Positions 18,421 to 26,558 of a stretch of 64,000 bases of DNA are shown here, in pieces. Under the pieces are notes generated by a model. That model had not been told where the DNA came from. It worked only from the letters and a program-made list of their open reading frames with translations, and ran no database searches. The translations under genes were made by a program, and so were the position numbers. The DNA is taken from assembly GCA_947500295.1 (NCBI GenBank), contig CANMRM010000001.1, forward strand, positions 868,001 to 932,000, written 5' to 3'. This DNA is from an uncultured Kordiimonas sp. Its GTDB lineage: Bacteria; Pseudomonadota; Alphaproteobacteria; Sphingomonadales; Kordiimonadaceae. The stretch's first letter is position 1. Each line of letters starts with the position of its first letter.

Positions 18421-19320
18421 TTAGCTGTCGGCTATCGCCTTGGGGCGCCGCATCCAATATATCGTGCCCACTATAAAGACCAGTGTGCAGAAAACGCTGC
18501 CTTCAGGGCCTGTGTTGCCGCCGTTAAGCCAATGCGGGCCATTTGGCGCGAGTTCAATAATGAGCGCTGGAACCCCGGTATCGAGGCCGGTGATTGGGAG
18601 ATCAAAGCCGACGCCCATGAACCAGTTCCATCCTGCATGCCATCCCATGACACCCCAGATGTTGCCGGTATGCAGGACCCAGGCGCAGGCAAAGAGCGCA
18701 AATGCAAAGGTGTTCACATTGTCATACCATGGGTTCGCCGGATCAACGTGCAACAGGCAGAAAAGTGCGGAGCTAACGATCACCGCTACCCAGATGTTGA
18801 ATTTGCGTGCCAGCACATCCAAAAGCCAGCCGCGGAACACATATTCTTCCACGCTGGATTGCAGGGCAAACCCAATCAGGAGGAGGGCAATGTTTAGCAG
18901 CGCAGTTATCGACGTAAAGGCTGGCAATAAACCGCCTACATTGTAACCACCAAAAAACCAAGTCAGCAAAACTATGGCCAGCACCATCGCAATACCGATG
19001 CCATGCCCACCGAGGAAAGGGCGCAGACCGCCGGGCGTTAATCCCACGCTCGCGAGCGGTCGGCGCTCCACGAGTTTGATCCATGCGGTTGTCAACACAC
19101 CAACGGCCCCAAATGAGATCATCAACATGACAAACAGGCCCATGGTGCCAATGGGCTCCCATCGTTCATCGAGAAATCCAGCAGGCCTTAGGAAAATCCC
19201 GCTGGTGATTGCGATACCCAGGATAATAAATAAAAGTCCAAGAACGGGCGCTAGCACACCCCAAGGCAGCCAACCACGTGGTTCAACTTCGCCGAACGGC
19301 GAATGCTTCAATGACGTCAT
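18421..19320 (-). CDS. CPBP family intramembrane metalloprotease
   Basis: A 299-residue polytopic protein of the CPBP (Rce1/Abi-like) family. The characteristic motifs are all present: EEYVFRGWLL (EExxxR) near residue 160, then LLHVDPANPW with the second-motif His, and GWHAGWNWFMG carrying the third-motif His and Asn. About seven to eight hydrophobic segments are visible. The family is an intramembrane glutamic/zinc-type protease; its bacterial substrates are mostly unknown. The ATG at 19320 is fixed by AGGAGG seven bases upstream; an earlier TTG at 19386 is rejected. It converges with korB and shares its terminator. Confidence 0.9.
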   Translation of the reverse strand: MTSLKHSPFGEVEPRGWLPWGVLAPVLGLLFIILGIAITSGIFLRPAGFLDERWEPIGTMGLFVMLMISFGAVGVLTTAWIKLVERRPLASVGLTPGGLRPFLGGHGIGIAMVLAIVLLTWFFGGYNVGGLLPAFTSITALLNIALLLIGFALQSSVEEYVFRGWLLDVLARKFNIWVAVIVSSALFCLLHVDPANPWYDNVNTFAFALFACAWVLHTGNIWGVMGWHAGWNWFMGVGFDLPITGLDTGVPALIIELAPNGPHWLNGGNTGPEGSVFCTLVFIVGTIYWMRRPKAIADS

Positions 19321-19401
19321 GTTTTCCTCCTGTCGCAATGTTTGCAACTTATGTTTATTGGTACTATATGGGGCACCTTGCAGCACGTTTAAGGGTGGAA
19401 G

Positions 19402-20439
19402 TTATCCAACCGAGGGCTCAAGCAGCTGGATGGTGCCGGCCTCGGCATTGATGCGGGCACGCGTGCCCACGGGCATGATGCTATTGCTCGCAATATGGCC
19501 GAACGGGGCACCGTAAAAAGCCGGGACATTGGCCTGGCGACAATAATGGTCGAAGATATCCATGAGGGCGAAAGCGCCGTATCCGTCGCCGTCATTGCCA
19601 ACCCGCGTGAAGCCACCAAAGACTATTCCACTGATTTTATCGAGGGTGCCCGACAGCTGCAGGGTCGAGAGCATACGGTCAACGCGGTAAATTGCTTCAC
19701 CTACATCTTCAAGAAACAGGATTTTGCCGGTCATGTCAGGCATGTAGCGGCTGCCGGCAAGAGCTGTGAGCACCGTTAAATTGCCACCAACAAGTATGCC
19801 TTCGGCTTTGCCTGGCACGATGGTCTGAACGCGCATATCATGCTGCGCGAGCGTATCAAAGTTGGGCACCGGATTTTTGATAACCGGTGCGCCACCATCA
19901 AACAGGATATGTTTTGCAGCGGCCGCCACCGCCGGCCGCCAGCGCGATGTACCGTTAGGGCCGTGAAATGTCGTTAAGCCGGCTTGCTGTTGCAGCGCAT
20001 TCAAAAGAGCGGTGATGTCGCTGTAGCCGATCACCACCTTGGGGTTGGCCCGGATTGTTTCAAAGTCCAGAAGGGGCAGGGTGCGCGCGGCGCCCCAGCC
20101 ACCCGTCAATGCAAATACAGCTTTTACGTTCGGGGCGCGGAAGGCATCCATCAGATCGGACGCGCGTTCTTCATCGGTACCCGCGAGGTATCCGAAGCGC
20201 TCTTTCACATGAGAACCCATCGTTGGGATTAAGCCAAGGCCCCGCATGTTTTCAGCGGCAATTTCAAAACGGACACGTTCGAATATGGCACCAGCCGGCG
20301 CAACAAGCCGAACTTCGTCCCCCGCTTTCAGGGCGGTTGGTTTAACTTGAGAAGACTGAGCCTCTCCCTGGCGGGAAAGACCAAGCGCAGCCACTACTGT
20401 TGTTGCGGCGGAACTGGCTAAAAAAGTACGTCTGTGCAT
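19402..20439 (-). CDS. Exported LD-carboxypeptidase, peptidase family S66
   Basis: A 345-residue protein beginning MHRRTFLASSAATT, a twin-arginine type signal, so export by Tat is likely. The mature part shows the S66 layout: EERASDLMDAFRAPNVKAVF, then FALTGGWGAARTLPLLD and VIGYSDITALLNAL around residue 145, which holds the family's catalytic serine. Later Glu and His regions (GNLTVLTALAGS; GAPFGHIASN) also match. S66 enzymes cut the L,D bond of murein tetrapeptides or related peptides. Most LdcA enzymes are cytoplasmic, so a Tat-exported form is somewhat unusual. The start at 20439 follows GGGAGGAG. Confidence 0.88.
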   Translation of the reverse strand: MHRRTFLASSAATTVVAALGLSRQGEAQSSQVKPTALKAGDEVRLVAPAGAIFERVRFEIAAENMRGLGLIPTMGSHVKERFGYLAGTDEERASDLMDAFRAPNVKAVFALTGGWGAARTLPLLDFETIRANPKVVIGYSDITALLNALQQQAGLTTFHGPNGTSRWRPAVAAAAKHILFDGGAPVIKNPVPNFDTLAQHDMRVQTIVPGKAEGILVGGNLTVLTALAGSRYMPDMTGKILFLEDVGEAIYRVDRMLSTLQLSGTLDKISGIVFGGFTRVGNDGDGYGAFALMDIFDHYCRQANVPAFYGAPFGHIASNSIMPVGTRARINAEAGTIQLLEPSVG

Positions 20440-20562
20440 CGAAGTCTCCTCCCTTTTGTACCATTTGTGCCAAACCACAGGAGCTCACGCCAGCGCTTTG
20501 TGACACAGGCTTGTTCACCGCTGGACAAAAGATTAGGCTTCTGTGTCTAGGGAGTGTTGCGC

Positions 20563-22065
20563 ATGTTGAAGAGAATTCTGGGCTGGTTTGTGGGAGTTTT
20601 GGCAATTGCTCTGCTGGGGCTTTGGTTTTTCTGGCCAAAGGAGTTTGCCGTCAATGGCCCTCTTCTCGATTTCCTGACCGGGAGGCAGGCGGCAACACCA
20701 ACAGCTGAAGTGATGCGAGAAAGGTTTAAACTTCCGCCCGGTTTCCGCATCGGTATATTTGCAAGCGACATCAACAATGCGCGTACACTTGCGGTGAGTG
20801 AGGTCGGTGATGTGCTTGTTGCCAGTATGCGGCCCGGCGAAATTATTGCACTGCACCGCGATGAAGACGGGGACGGAGCCGCGGATGGACGTACGCTGGT
20901 TGCAGGCGACCTTGACTGGCCTCACGGGATCGCGCTGCATGACGGCTATCTCTATATCGCCGAAACAACGCGCATTCTGCGCGGCGTCTATGACGCCAAC
21001 GAACGTTCCCTCGGCTCTCTTGAAACCATATTTGAGGGCATGCCACCCGGCGGCAACCATCGCACACGTACCATCGGTTTCGGGCCGGACGGCGCCCTCT
21101 ATGTAAGTGTGGGGTCAAGCTGCAACGTATGCATTGAAGAAGAGCCTTATCGGGCAACAATGCTGCGGATGGAGGCTGATGGGTCAAATGCGCGCACATT
21201 CGCGACCGGGCTGAGAAACAGCGTAGGCTTCGATTGGCACCCGGCAACGGGCGGCCTTTATGCCACCGACAATGGACGCGACCTTTTGGGAGACGACACA
21301 CCGCACTGCGAACTGAACCTCGTGGAAGAGGGGGCAGACTATGGCTGGCCGTGGGCGTATGACGACAGTCGGCCTGACCCTGAGTTTGGGCCCGGTAACG
21401 AAGAAAAAGTGGTGGCTTCGCGCCCGCTTGTTCATGGATTTGGTGCCCACCGCGCCCCGCTTGGTATTCAATTCTTTGATCCTGCGTCCGCGCCAGACGG
21501 CTTTGAGGGTGCGGCGCTTGTGGCGTTGCATGGTTCCTGGAACCGCAGTGAGCTGGCCGGGTACAAGGTTGTCTCCTTGCATTTTGACGCGATGGGTCGC
21601 GTGGAAGAACGAGACTTCCTGAGCGGGTTTGAACAGGATGAAGACGTGATTGGTCGCCCGGTTGAGATGGCTTATGGCCCGGATGGCGCCATATATATTT
21701 CAGACGACTATGCTGGCGTTGTCTATAAGGTCGGTTGGGGCGATATGGCGGTGCCGGGCTTTGCCTTTGAGGATGCTCCGCTTGGAGACCCACTGGCTGG
21801 CTATGATGGCATGACCATTGCGGAACTTGCCAGTACTGGCGCGGGCCTGTTCGATGCCAATGGCTGCGCGAGTTGTCATATCCCGGGCGAAGCGGCTGAA
21901 GGGGTGCAGGTGAAGGAACTTGCTGGCCTTGATGCCCGGTATGATATTGCTTCCCTTGAGGCATTGTTTGCAGCGCCACCCGGCCCAATGCCCGCATTTG
22001 ATCTACCGGACCAGGAAGCGCAGGCGCTTGCAGTGTACCTGTTGACGGAGTTTGGCGAAAAATAG
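20563..22065 (+). CDS. PQQ-type sugar dehydrogenase with C-terminal cytochrome c
   Basis: A 500-residue exported protein. An N-terminal membrane anchor or signal (residues about 5-25) is followed by a six-bladed beta-propeller of the soluble aldose/sorbosone dehydrogenase type: FKLPPGFRIGIFASDINNAR, then GGNHRTRTIGFGPDGALYVS and FATGLRNSVGFDWHP. The C-terminal segment carries a single c-type heme motif, CASCH, near residue 428. The layout suggests oxidation of a sugar in the periplasm with electrons passed through the fused heme to the respiratory chain. The true substrate and cofactor are inferred. ATG at 20563 follows TAGGGAG. Confidence 0.85.
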   Translation: MLKRILGWFVGVLAIALLGLWFFWPKEFAVNGPLLDFLTGRQAATPTAEVMRERFKLPPGFRIGIFASDINNARTLAVSEVGDVLVASMRPGEIIALHRDEDGDGAADGRTLVAGDLDWPHGIALHDGYLYIAETTRILRGVYDANERSLGSLETIFEGMPPGGNHRTRTIGFGPDGALYVSVGSSCNVCIEEEPYRATMLRMEADGSNARTFATGLRNSVGFDWHPATGGLYATDNGRDLLGDDTPHCELNLVEEGADYGWPWAYDDSRPDPEFGPGNEEKVVASRPLVHGFGAHRAPLGIQFFDPASAPDGFEGAALVALHGSWNRSELAGYKVVSLHFDAMGRVEERDFLSGFEQDEDVIGRPVEMAYGPDGAIYISDDYAGVVYKVGWGDMAVPGFAFEDAPLGDPLAGYDGMTIAELASTGAGLFDANGCASCHIPGEAAEGVQVKELAGLDARYDIASLEALFAAPPGPMPAFDLPDQEAQALAVYLLTEFGEK

Positions 22066-22136
22066 CGCCCCATGAGCCTTTTTCCTCGTGACAATCGTAC
22101 TAGCTCTTAAGGCATCAGCAATTTCAGGAGTCCGTT

Positions 22137-22769
22137 ATGATCAAGGTCCATCATCTCAACAACAGCCGTTCACAGCGCATGCTCTGGTTTCTTGAAGAGT
22201 TGGGGTGTGATTATGAAGTCGTTCATTATACACGCGACCTTGAAACAAGCCTGGCACCGGACAGTCTCAAGGAAGTGCATCCGCTGGGCAAGTCGCCAGT
22301 GATTGAGGACAACGGACTGAAAATTGCCGAGTCTGGTGCTGCAGTCGAATATTTGGCGCACGCATATGGAGATGGAAAATTTTCTTTGTCGCCGGGTGAC
22401 GATGGCTATTGGGCCTATGTCGAATGGCTGCATTATGCCGAAGGTTCGCTGATGCTGCCTCTATTGCTTCGGTTATACACCAGCCGCCTTGGCGACGCCG
22501 CAGAGCCCCTTGCGCCGCGTATTCAGGGTGAGATTGCCAATCATTTCACCTACACGGCACAGGCACTGGGTGAGAAGGAGTTTTTCGCTGGCGGCAAGCT
22601 GACCGGCGCCGACGTGCAGATGCTGTTTCCGCTTGAGGCAATGCATGCATCTGGTGGTCTTGTGCACTGGCCCAATCTTGCAGCCTATGTTGATCGTATG
22701 CACGTGCGGCCGGCATATGCGAGAGCCCTGGAGCGCGGCGGGGAATACTCGATGGGCCCAAAAAAATAA
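22137..22769 (+). CDS. Glutathione S-transferase
   Basis: A 210-residue protein with an N-terminal thioredoxin-like domain (residues 1-80; VHHLNNSRSQRMLWFLEEL at the start, then HPLGKSPVIEDNGLKIAES with the cis-Pro and the ES glutathione contact) and an all-helical C-terminal domain (TYTAQALGEKEFFAGGKLTGADVQM split over residues 140-165). The Ser of NNSRSQR is the likely catalytic residue position for a beta- or theta-like class. Cytoplasmic conjugation or peroxide reduction with glutathione is expected, but the substrate is unknown. An AGGAG sits before the ATG. Confidence 0.9.
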   Translation: MIKVHHLNNSRSQRMLWFLEELGCDYEVVHYTRDLETSLAPDSLKEVHPLGKSPVIEDNGLKIAESGAAVEYLAHAYGDGKFSLSPGDDGYWAYVEWLHYAEGSLMLPLLLRLYTSRLGDAAEPLAPRIQGEIANHFTYTAQALGEKEFFAGGKLTGADVQMLFPLEAMHASGGLVHWPNLAAYVDRMHVRPAYARALERGGEYSMGPKK

Positions 22770-22878
22770 TCGAGGCATCCTGCGGCGCTTTGGCACGCGG
22801 CGTTTGACCCCATCTTCAATGCCGGCCCTGTTGGCTAGAGTCTGTCGATTACAGGTTCCAGCCAGCAGGAGTTACGGG

Positions 22879-23250
22879 ATGAATATTTACCTGATGTCGG
22901 CAGCGGCGCTTTGCGCTGTCACCACCTTTATCCATTGTTATTTTGGCGGCAAACATATTGCCGCGCCGCTCCTTCGGGCATCGGACATTCATGATGTGCC
23001 TAAGTACACCAACTATTTCTGTTGGCATCTGGTGTCTGCCATGCTTGCGGTTATGACCCTCTCGTTTGCCTGGGCAGCCGCGGTGCCAGAAGCCATCGAA
23101 GCGGCGATCATGGCGGAAGCGCTGGCTGTTACTTTTCTGGTATGGGGAATTGCCTTGATTGTCTGGAAGCGGCAGAGTTTCCGGGAAATGCCTCAGTGGA
23201 TGTTGTTTGGCGCGGTGTCGCTGGCTGGCGGCGTAGGTATTGCTGCCTAA
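22879..23250 (+). CDS. Small four-helix membrane protein
   Basis: A 123-residue very hydrophobic protein with four predicted membrane helices (residues about 3-18, 45-67, 70-90 and 100-120). I do not recognise a family with confidence. A His-rich patch, FIHCYFGGKHIA, follows the first helix and YFCWHL sits before the second, which could bind a metal or heme, but that is speculation. The ATG at 22879 has AGGAG upstream. The stop codon overlaps the convergent lactonase stop by four bases. Confidence 0.68.
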   Translation: MNIYLMSAAALCAVTTFIHCYFGGKHIAAPLLRASDIHDVPKYTNYFCWHLVSAMLAVMTLSFAWAAAVPEAIEAAIMAEALAVTFLVWGIALIVWKRQSFREMPQWMLFGAVSLAGGVGIAA

Positions 23251-24329
23251 AAAGTGCAGTCCAGAATAAAGGGTTCAAACACCGAGCCAACAAGAAAGTG
23301 GTTTCCTGCAGGCGCAGCGACGCTCGCGCCGGAGATGGGGTTGCCGTCATTCAGGTAGATTTCGGTGGCCGAGAATGTGCCGTCTTGATCCTGCACCACG
23401 AAGACTTGAGAGGGCGAGCGATTTTCTGCGTCACTGGCGTGGGCGAGAAAGTCGAATGTTTTGGGGTGCGAAACCAGCCACAGATTTCCATTCTCATCCC
23501 GCTCGATGTTATCCAGACCAGAGTCGATCTCAATATCTGACAGGAAGTCGAGTGCGCCAGTTGCTGCATTAATTCGATAGCTGGAAAGTCGCTTGCCGGT
23601 GGTTTCAGCAACATAAAGTATGTTGCCGTCTGCGTTTGTCTGAACACCGTTGGCGTAAATCAGATCTCCCAGAACCTTACTCGTTTCTCCATCTTTGCCG
23701 TGCAATACACCGGCGCGCGCCAGACGGCCATACACTTCCATTGTGCGGCCAAGCCCGGTTGTGCTGCCCTGATCGATCGAGGCGTAAAACTGGTTTGGAC
23801 CGACAGCCGCCACATCATTCAGGCTGATTGGCTCGGCTGCTTCGACAGTAGCGACGTGGCGCAAGATAAGGCCGTAGATATCGAATATATCAATCTGACT
23901 GGTTTGAGTTCCGGGCGCGTTGCTGTTTTCAGTAACCGGCGGATGGTTAACGACAAAAAGACGGTCATAAAGCCCTGAATTGGCCGGCGCTTTCCAGAGA
24001 CTGATACCGTGTGGATGGAAGGGGCCTTCATAGTCGGAGACGAGTTTAGCCGGCATTTCATAAGTTCCCGGCAGATAGATATAGATACCGCCGTCGTGCT
24101 CTCCTGTGGCAGCGAGTTTCCTTCGATCCATAGCAGAGATGTATGCAATGCCGGTATCGGGATCGATCGTGATGTCTTCTGCGCCGACCACACCATCAAC
24201 GCGGGTGCAGCTTCCTGCGAAATGAGGCTCAATTGTTTTGAAAGCGCCGCCACTATGCAGTGTTTGCAAAAACAGCCCACCAACAAGGGCAACCGTTATT
24301 CCGGTGCCAACTAGCAATTTTGATTTCAT
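23247..24329 (-). CDS. Paraoxonase/arylesterase-like lactonase
   Basis: A 360-residue exported protein with an N-terminal signal or anchor (KLLVGTGITVALVGGLFL). It follows animal PON enzymes motif by motif: GAEDITIDPDTG (calcium Glu-Asp), HPHGISLW (His115 region), SLNDVAAVGPNQFYASID (Asn168 region), YANGVQTNADG (Asn224 region), LDNIERDENGNLWL (Asp269-Asn270 region), and a C-terminal GASVAAPAGNHFLVGSVFE. PON enzymes are calcium-dependent lactonases acting on lactones and aryl esters; homoserine-lactone cleavage is possible. The start at 24329 follows GGAGGAAGAG. No regulatory partner is evident. Confidence 0.86.
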   Translation of the reverse strand: MKSKLLVGTGITVALVGGLFLQTLHSGGAFKTIEPHFAGSCTRVDGVVGAEDITIDPDTGIAYISAMDRRKLAATGEHDGGIYIYLPGTYEMPAKLVSDYEGPFHPHGISLWKAPANSGLYDRLFVVNHPPVTENSNAPGTQTSQIDIFDIYGLILRHVATVEAAEPISLNDVAAVGPNQFYASIDQGSTTGLGRTMEVYGRLARAGVLHGKDGETSKVLGDLIYANGVQTNADGNILYVAETTGKRLSSYRINAATGALDFLSDIEIDSGLDNIERDENGNLWLVSHPKTFDFLAHASDAENRSPSQVFVVQDQDGTFSATEIYLNDGNPISGASVAAPAGNHFLVGSVFEPFILDCTF

Positions 24330-24486
24330 GCTCTTCCTCCGGTCCCCAATTCGAACACGGACCCTATCAACCATGGAGCGCTTAGGCAAACGGCCCTGAA
24401 TTTGATGGCTGCCGGCTGGACCATGGCCGATGGCTGTTCGTAGCGGTGTTAACTAATTATTTGGCTGACGGGGGTATGGTTGAAAA

Positions 24487-25272
24487 ATGTCGTTAGAGTT
24501 GCGCAGACTGGGGATCACAATAAAAAGGGCCACCTGTACAGGTGTTTTCTTGCTCTTCAGTACTGTCATGGTTCATGCCGTGCGGGCAGAGCCTGTTGTG
24601 ATCTATACGGAAAACTATCCCCCCTACAATTTTCTGGATGAGCACGGAGATGTAAAAGGACTCGCGACGGAAAAGGTCCAGCAAGTGATGACAGCCAGCG
24701 GACTGGAGTATGAAATACGGCTTATCCCATGGACCCGTGGTTTGTACTTCATTGAAAGTGACCCAAATGCACTTCTGTACAGCATGACCAGAACACCATC
24801 GCGGGAAAGTCGGTTCCGCTGGCTGGTTCCATTGGCTCAAAGCAATTTTTTCGTCTTTTCCCACAAGGACGATACGCGGCCAGTGTCCAAAGATGCAATT
24901 CGGTCGGGGGCGTTCACGGGGGCCTGTGTTTCCAACGATCTGGGCTGCGAATTATTCCGGTGGGTTGGGATGCCACAGAACAAGGTAATTCGTGTTTCCA
25001 GCAATGATACAGCAGACTTCAGGATGGTGGCTGCCGGGAGGGCCGACCTTTACATCAGCGATATCAATGTAAACCGACGCCTGAGAGTTTCTGAAGGATT
25101 TGATCCGTCGATGACGAAACCGGTTTTGCGGCTTGACGACAAGGCAGGCTTTTATCTTGTGGGCGGAAGTATCTTTGATGGTGAAAAAGCCGACATTATC
25201 CAAAATACGCTTCAGGGATTGATGCAGGCGGGAAATTATTCTCTGGCTGTCGCCCCTGCGCTCGCTGAATAG
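24487..25272 (+). CDS. Periplasmic substrate-binding protein, family 3-like
   Basis: A 261-residue exported protein with a signal peptide (CTGVFLLFSTVMVHAVRA, cleavage likely before EPVV). The mature part has the family-3 solute-binding start VVIYTENYPPYNFLDEHGDV and the later MTRTPSRESRFRW and ADLYISDINVNRRL segments. Proteins of this type usually bind amino acids or similar small polar molecules for an ABC importer, but no permease or ATPase is adjacent, so it may act alone as a sensor or with distant genes. It ends ten bases before the convergent MarR-GNAT gene. Confidence 0.82.
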   Translation: MSLELRRLGITIKRATCTGVFLLFSTVMVHAVRAEPVVIYTENYPPYNFLDEHGDVKGLATEKVQQVMTASGLEYEIRLIPWTRGLYFIESDPNALLYSMTRTPSRESRFRWLVPLAQSNFFVFSHKDDTRPVSKDAIRSGAFTGACVSNDLGCELFRWVGMPQNKVIRVSSNDTADFRMVAAGRADLYISDINVNRRLRVSEGFDPSMTKPVLRLDDKAGFYLVGGSIFDGEKADIIQNTLQGLMQAGNYSLAVAPALAE

Positions 25273-25282
25273 TCAGTTCCGG

Positions 25283-26212
25283 CTATAGGTCCAATTGCCA
25301 GCGTTGCCCAATCTGAGGGTCACCGAAGTCGGAATGCTGATCCTCGTCGATCAAATGAAACCCTGCCTGTTCATATATATGCCGGGCAGTTGTGAGTACG
25401 GCGTTGGTCCATAACTCAACACGTTCATATCTGGCGCGGCGAGCAAAGGACAAACACTCATCCACAAGCTTTTTGCCAAGCCCAAGCCCCCTGGCAGCCT
25501 CATCGACGTACAGAAGCCGGAGCTTGGCAGTTGCTTCGTCCTGCCGAACCAGGAATATGCTGCCAGCTCTTTTGCCGTTCACCTCAGCAATCCAGCAATG
25601 CTCGGTTTTTGGGTCATGGCTGGAAATGAAATCTGAGCAGATTTGGGCAACCAATGCTTCAAAATTCTCATTGAAGCCGTGGGCGTGCGCATAATAGGCG
25701 CCATGGACAGAGATTACCCAGCCAATGTCACCCGGTCTGTGGCTGCGAATAACCGCTGGGCTGTGCTGGCCAGCTGCTTCATGCAGTGTATTTTCAATTG
25801 TCTGCATCGCGGCAACCACTTCAGTGATCTGTTTTTCCGAAAGTCGACCAAGTTTGTCAGCAACATCATCATTGGCAATATCCGCCAGTTTTGCTGTTTC
25901 CTGCTCTCCGCGGTCTGTCAGTGCAAGCGGACGACAGCGGCCATCAGCCTCGGAGGGTTCGCGCATAATCAATCCAGCCGTTTCAAATTTTTTCAGTATT
26001 CGACTGAGATACCCAGGGTCGAGATCAAGCGCAGTGGTGATGTCTGTTGCGTGACACCCCGGGCGATTGGCGATTTCATACATGACCCGCGCATCGACAA
26101 GTGAATAGGCGCTGCCGAGAATACGCTTCTGCAGAAAACCAAAGGCGTGGGTGTAGAACCGGTTGAAGCGCCGAACCGACAAAATTGACTCAATGTCTTT
26201 TTCCCTGATCAT
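25283..26212 (-). CDS. MarR-type regulator fused to GNAT acetyltransferase
   Basis: About 309 residues: an N-terminal winged-helix MarR domain (residues about 1-145; ATDITTALDLDPGYLSRILKKF as recognition region) and a C-terminal GNAT domain (155-309; LRLLYVDEAARGLGLGKKLV with the acetyl-CoA-binding R/Q-x-x-G-x-G/A signature, then ERVELWTNAVLTTARHIYEQ). This fusion is a known architecture; the acetyltransferase substrate is usually unknown. I favour the ATG at 26212 with GGAAGAAAG before it over the ATG at 26227. Two 13-bp dyads 21 bases apart lie directly upstream, so autoregulation is likely. Confidence 0.88.
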   Translation of the reverse strand: MIREKDIESILSVRRFNRFYTHAFGFLQKRILGSAYSLVDARVMYEIANRPGCHATDITTALDLDPGYLSRILKKFETAGLIMREPSEADGRCRPLALTDRGEQETAKLADIANDDVADKLGRLSEKQITEVVAAMQTIENTLHEAAGQHSPAVIRSHRPGDIGWVISVHGAYYAHAHGFNENFEALVAQICSDFISSHDPKTEHCWIAEVNGKRAGSIFLVRQDEATAKLRLLYVDEAARGLGLGKKLVDECLSFARRARYERVELWTNAVLTTARHIYEQAGFHLIDEDQHSDFGDPQIGQRWQLDL

Positions 26213-26230
26213 GGCACTTTCTTCCATTAA

Positions 26231-26264
26231 TTGACATTATCAAATAATTAATTGACAAAATCAA
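26231..26264. promoter_or_regulatory. Tandem TTGA-N5-TCAA dyads, putative MarR operator
   Basis: Two copies of the dyad TTGA-N5-TCAA occur at 26231-26243 and 26252-26264, spaced 21 bases, or two helical turns, and embedded in repeats of TTAATTGACA. They lie just upstream of the MarR-GNAT gene and overlap its likely promoter. Binding by the MarR domain and self-repression is the natural reading, but it is untested. Confidence 0.6.
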
Positions 26265-26365
26265 GTAACATTGAATGTTGACACATACTCCAGGGGCAAG
26301 CGGACCAGGCATTGCCCGGTATTTTTATGGCAATTCGTCAATCAGAACTGTCTGGTAAGCCAATT

Positions 26366-26385
26366 CTTGTCCGAATTCGGACAAG
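26366..26385. promoter_or_regulatory. 20-bp palindrome, putative enhancer-binding site
   Basis: CTTGTCCGAATTCGGACAAG is perfectly self-complementary. Its centre is about 127 bases upstream of the transcription start expected from the sigma-54-like promoter at 26477. That is a typical distance for the upstream activating sequence of a sigma-54 enhancer-binding protein. No such activator gene lies in the window. Confidence 0.6.
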
Positions 26386-26476
26386 GACTGTGCGATAGCG
26401 AACAGGTCAAAGGTTTAGCCGAAAATGCAGAAGCCTTATCTAATTGAAAAATATATGGAAAATATGGATTCGATCC

Positions 26477-26492
26477 CGGCATGGCATTTGCT
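26477..26492 (+). promoter_or_regulatory. Sigma-54 type promoter (-24/-12)
   Basis: CGGCATG-GCAT-TTGCT matches the consensus TGGCACG-N4-TTGCW with correct spacing and both invariant dinucleotides (GG at 26478-26479, GC at 26490-26491); two bases of the -24 element differ. The predicted start of transcription is near 26503, giving a leader of about 56 bases before the permease ATG at 26559. Confidence 0.6.
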
Positions 26493-26558
26493 GGTTGATA
26501 GAAATCCGTCGTCTGATCTCAGCGGTTAGCTCCGGGAAACATCATTGAAGGTCGATCC

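Larger units (their letters stand above)
26265..26558. other. Regulatory intergenic region before the FtsX-type permease
   Basis: This 294-base stretch has no convincing coding frame. It holds a 20-bp perfect palindrome and a sigma-54-like promoter, both listed separately, ahead of the permease gene. The proximal part up to 26264 carries the operator-like repeats of the divergent MarR-GNAT gene. Nothing else recognisable is present. Confidence 0.6.

Noticed and set aside
20843-21997. 384-codon minus-strand frame
   Set aside because: Lies opposite the sugar dehydrogenase; the translation is rich in Arg, Pro and Gln with no family features.
26483-26499. Alternative sigma-54 match starting TGGCATT
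   Set aside because: The distance between its GG and the next TTG is two bases too long; the overlapping match starting at 26477 has exact spacing.
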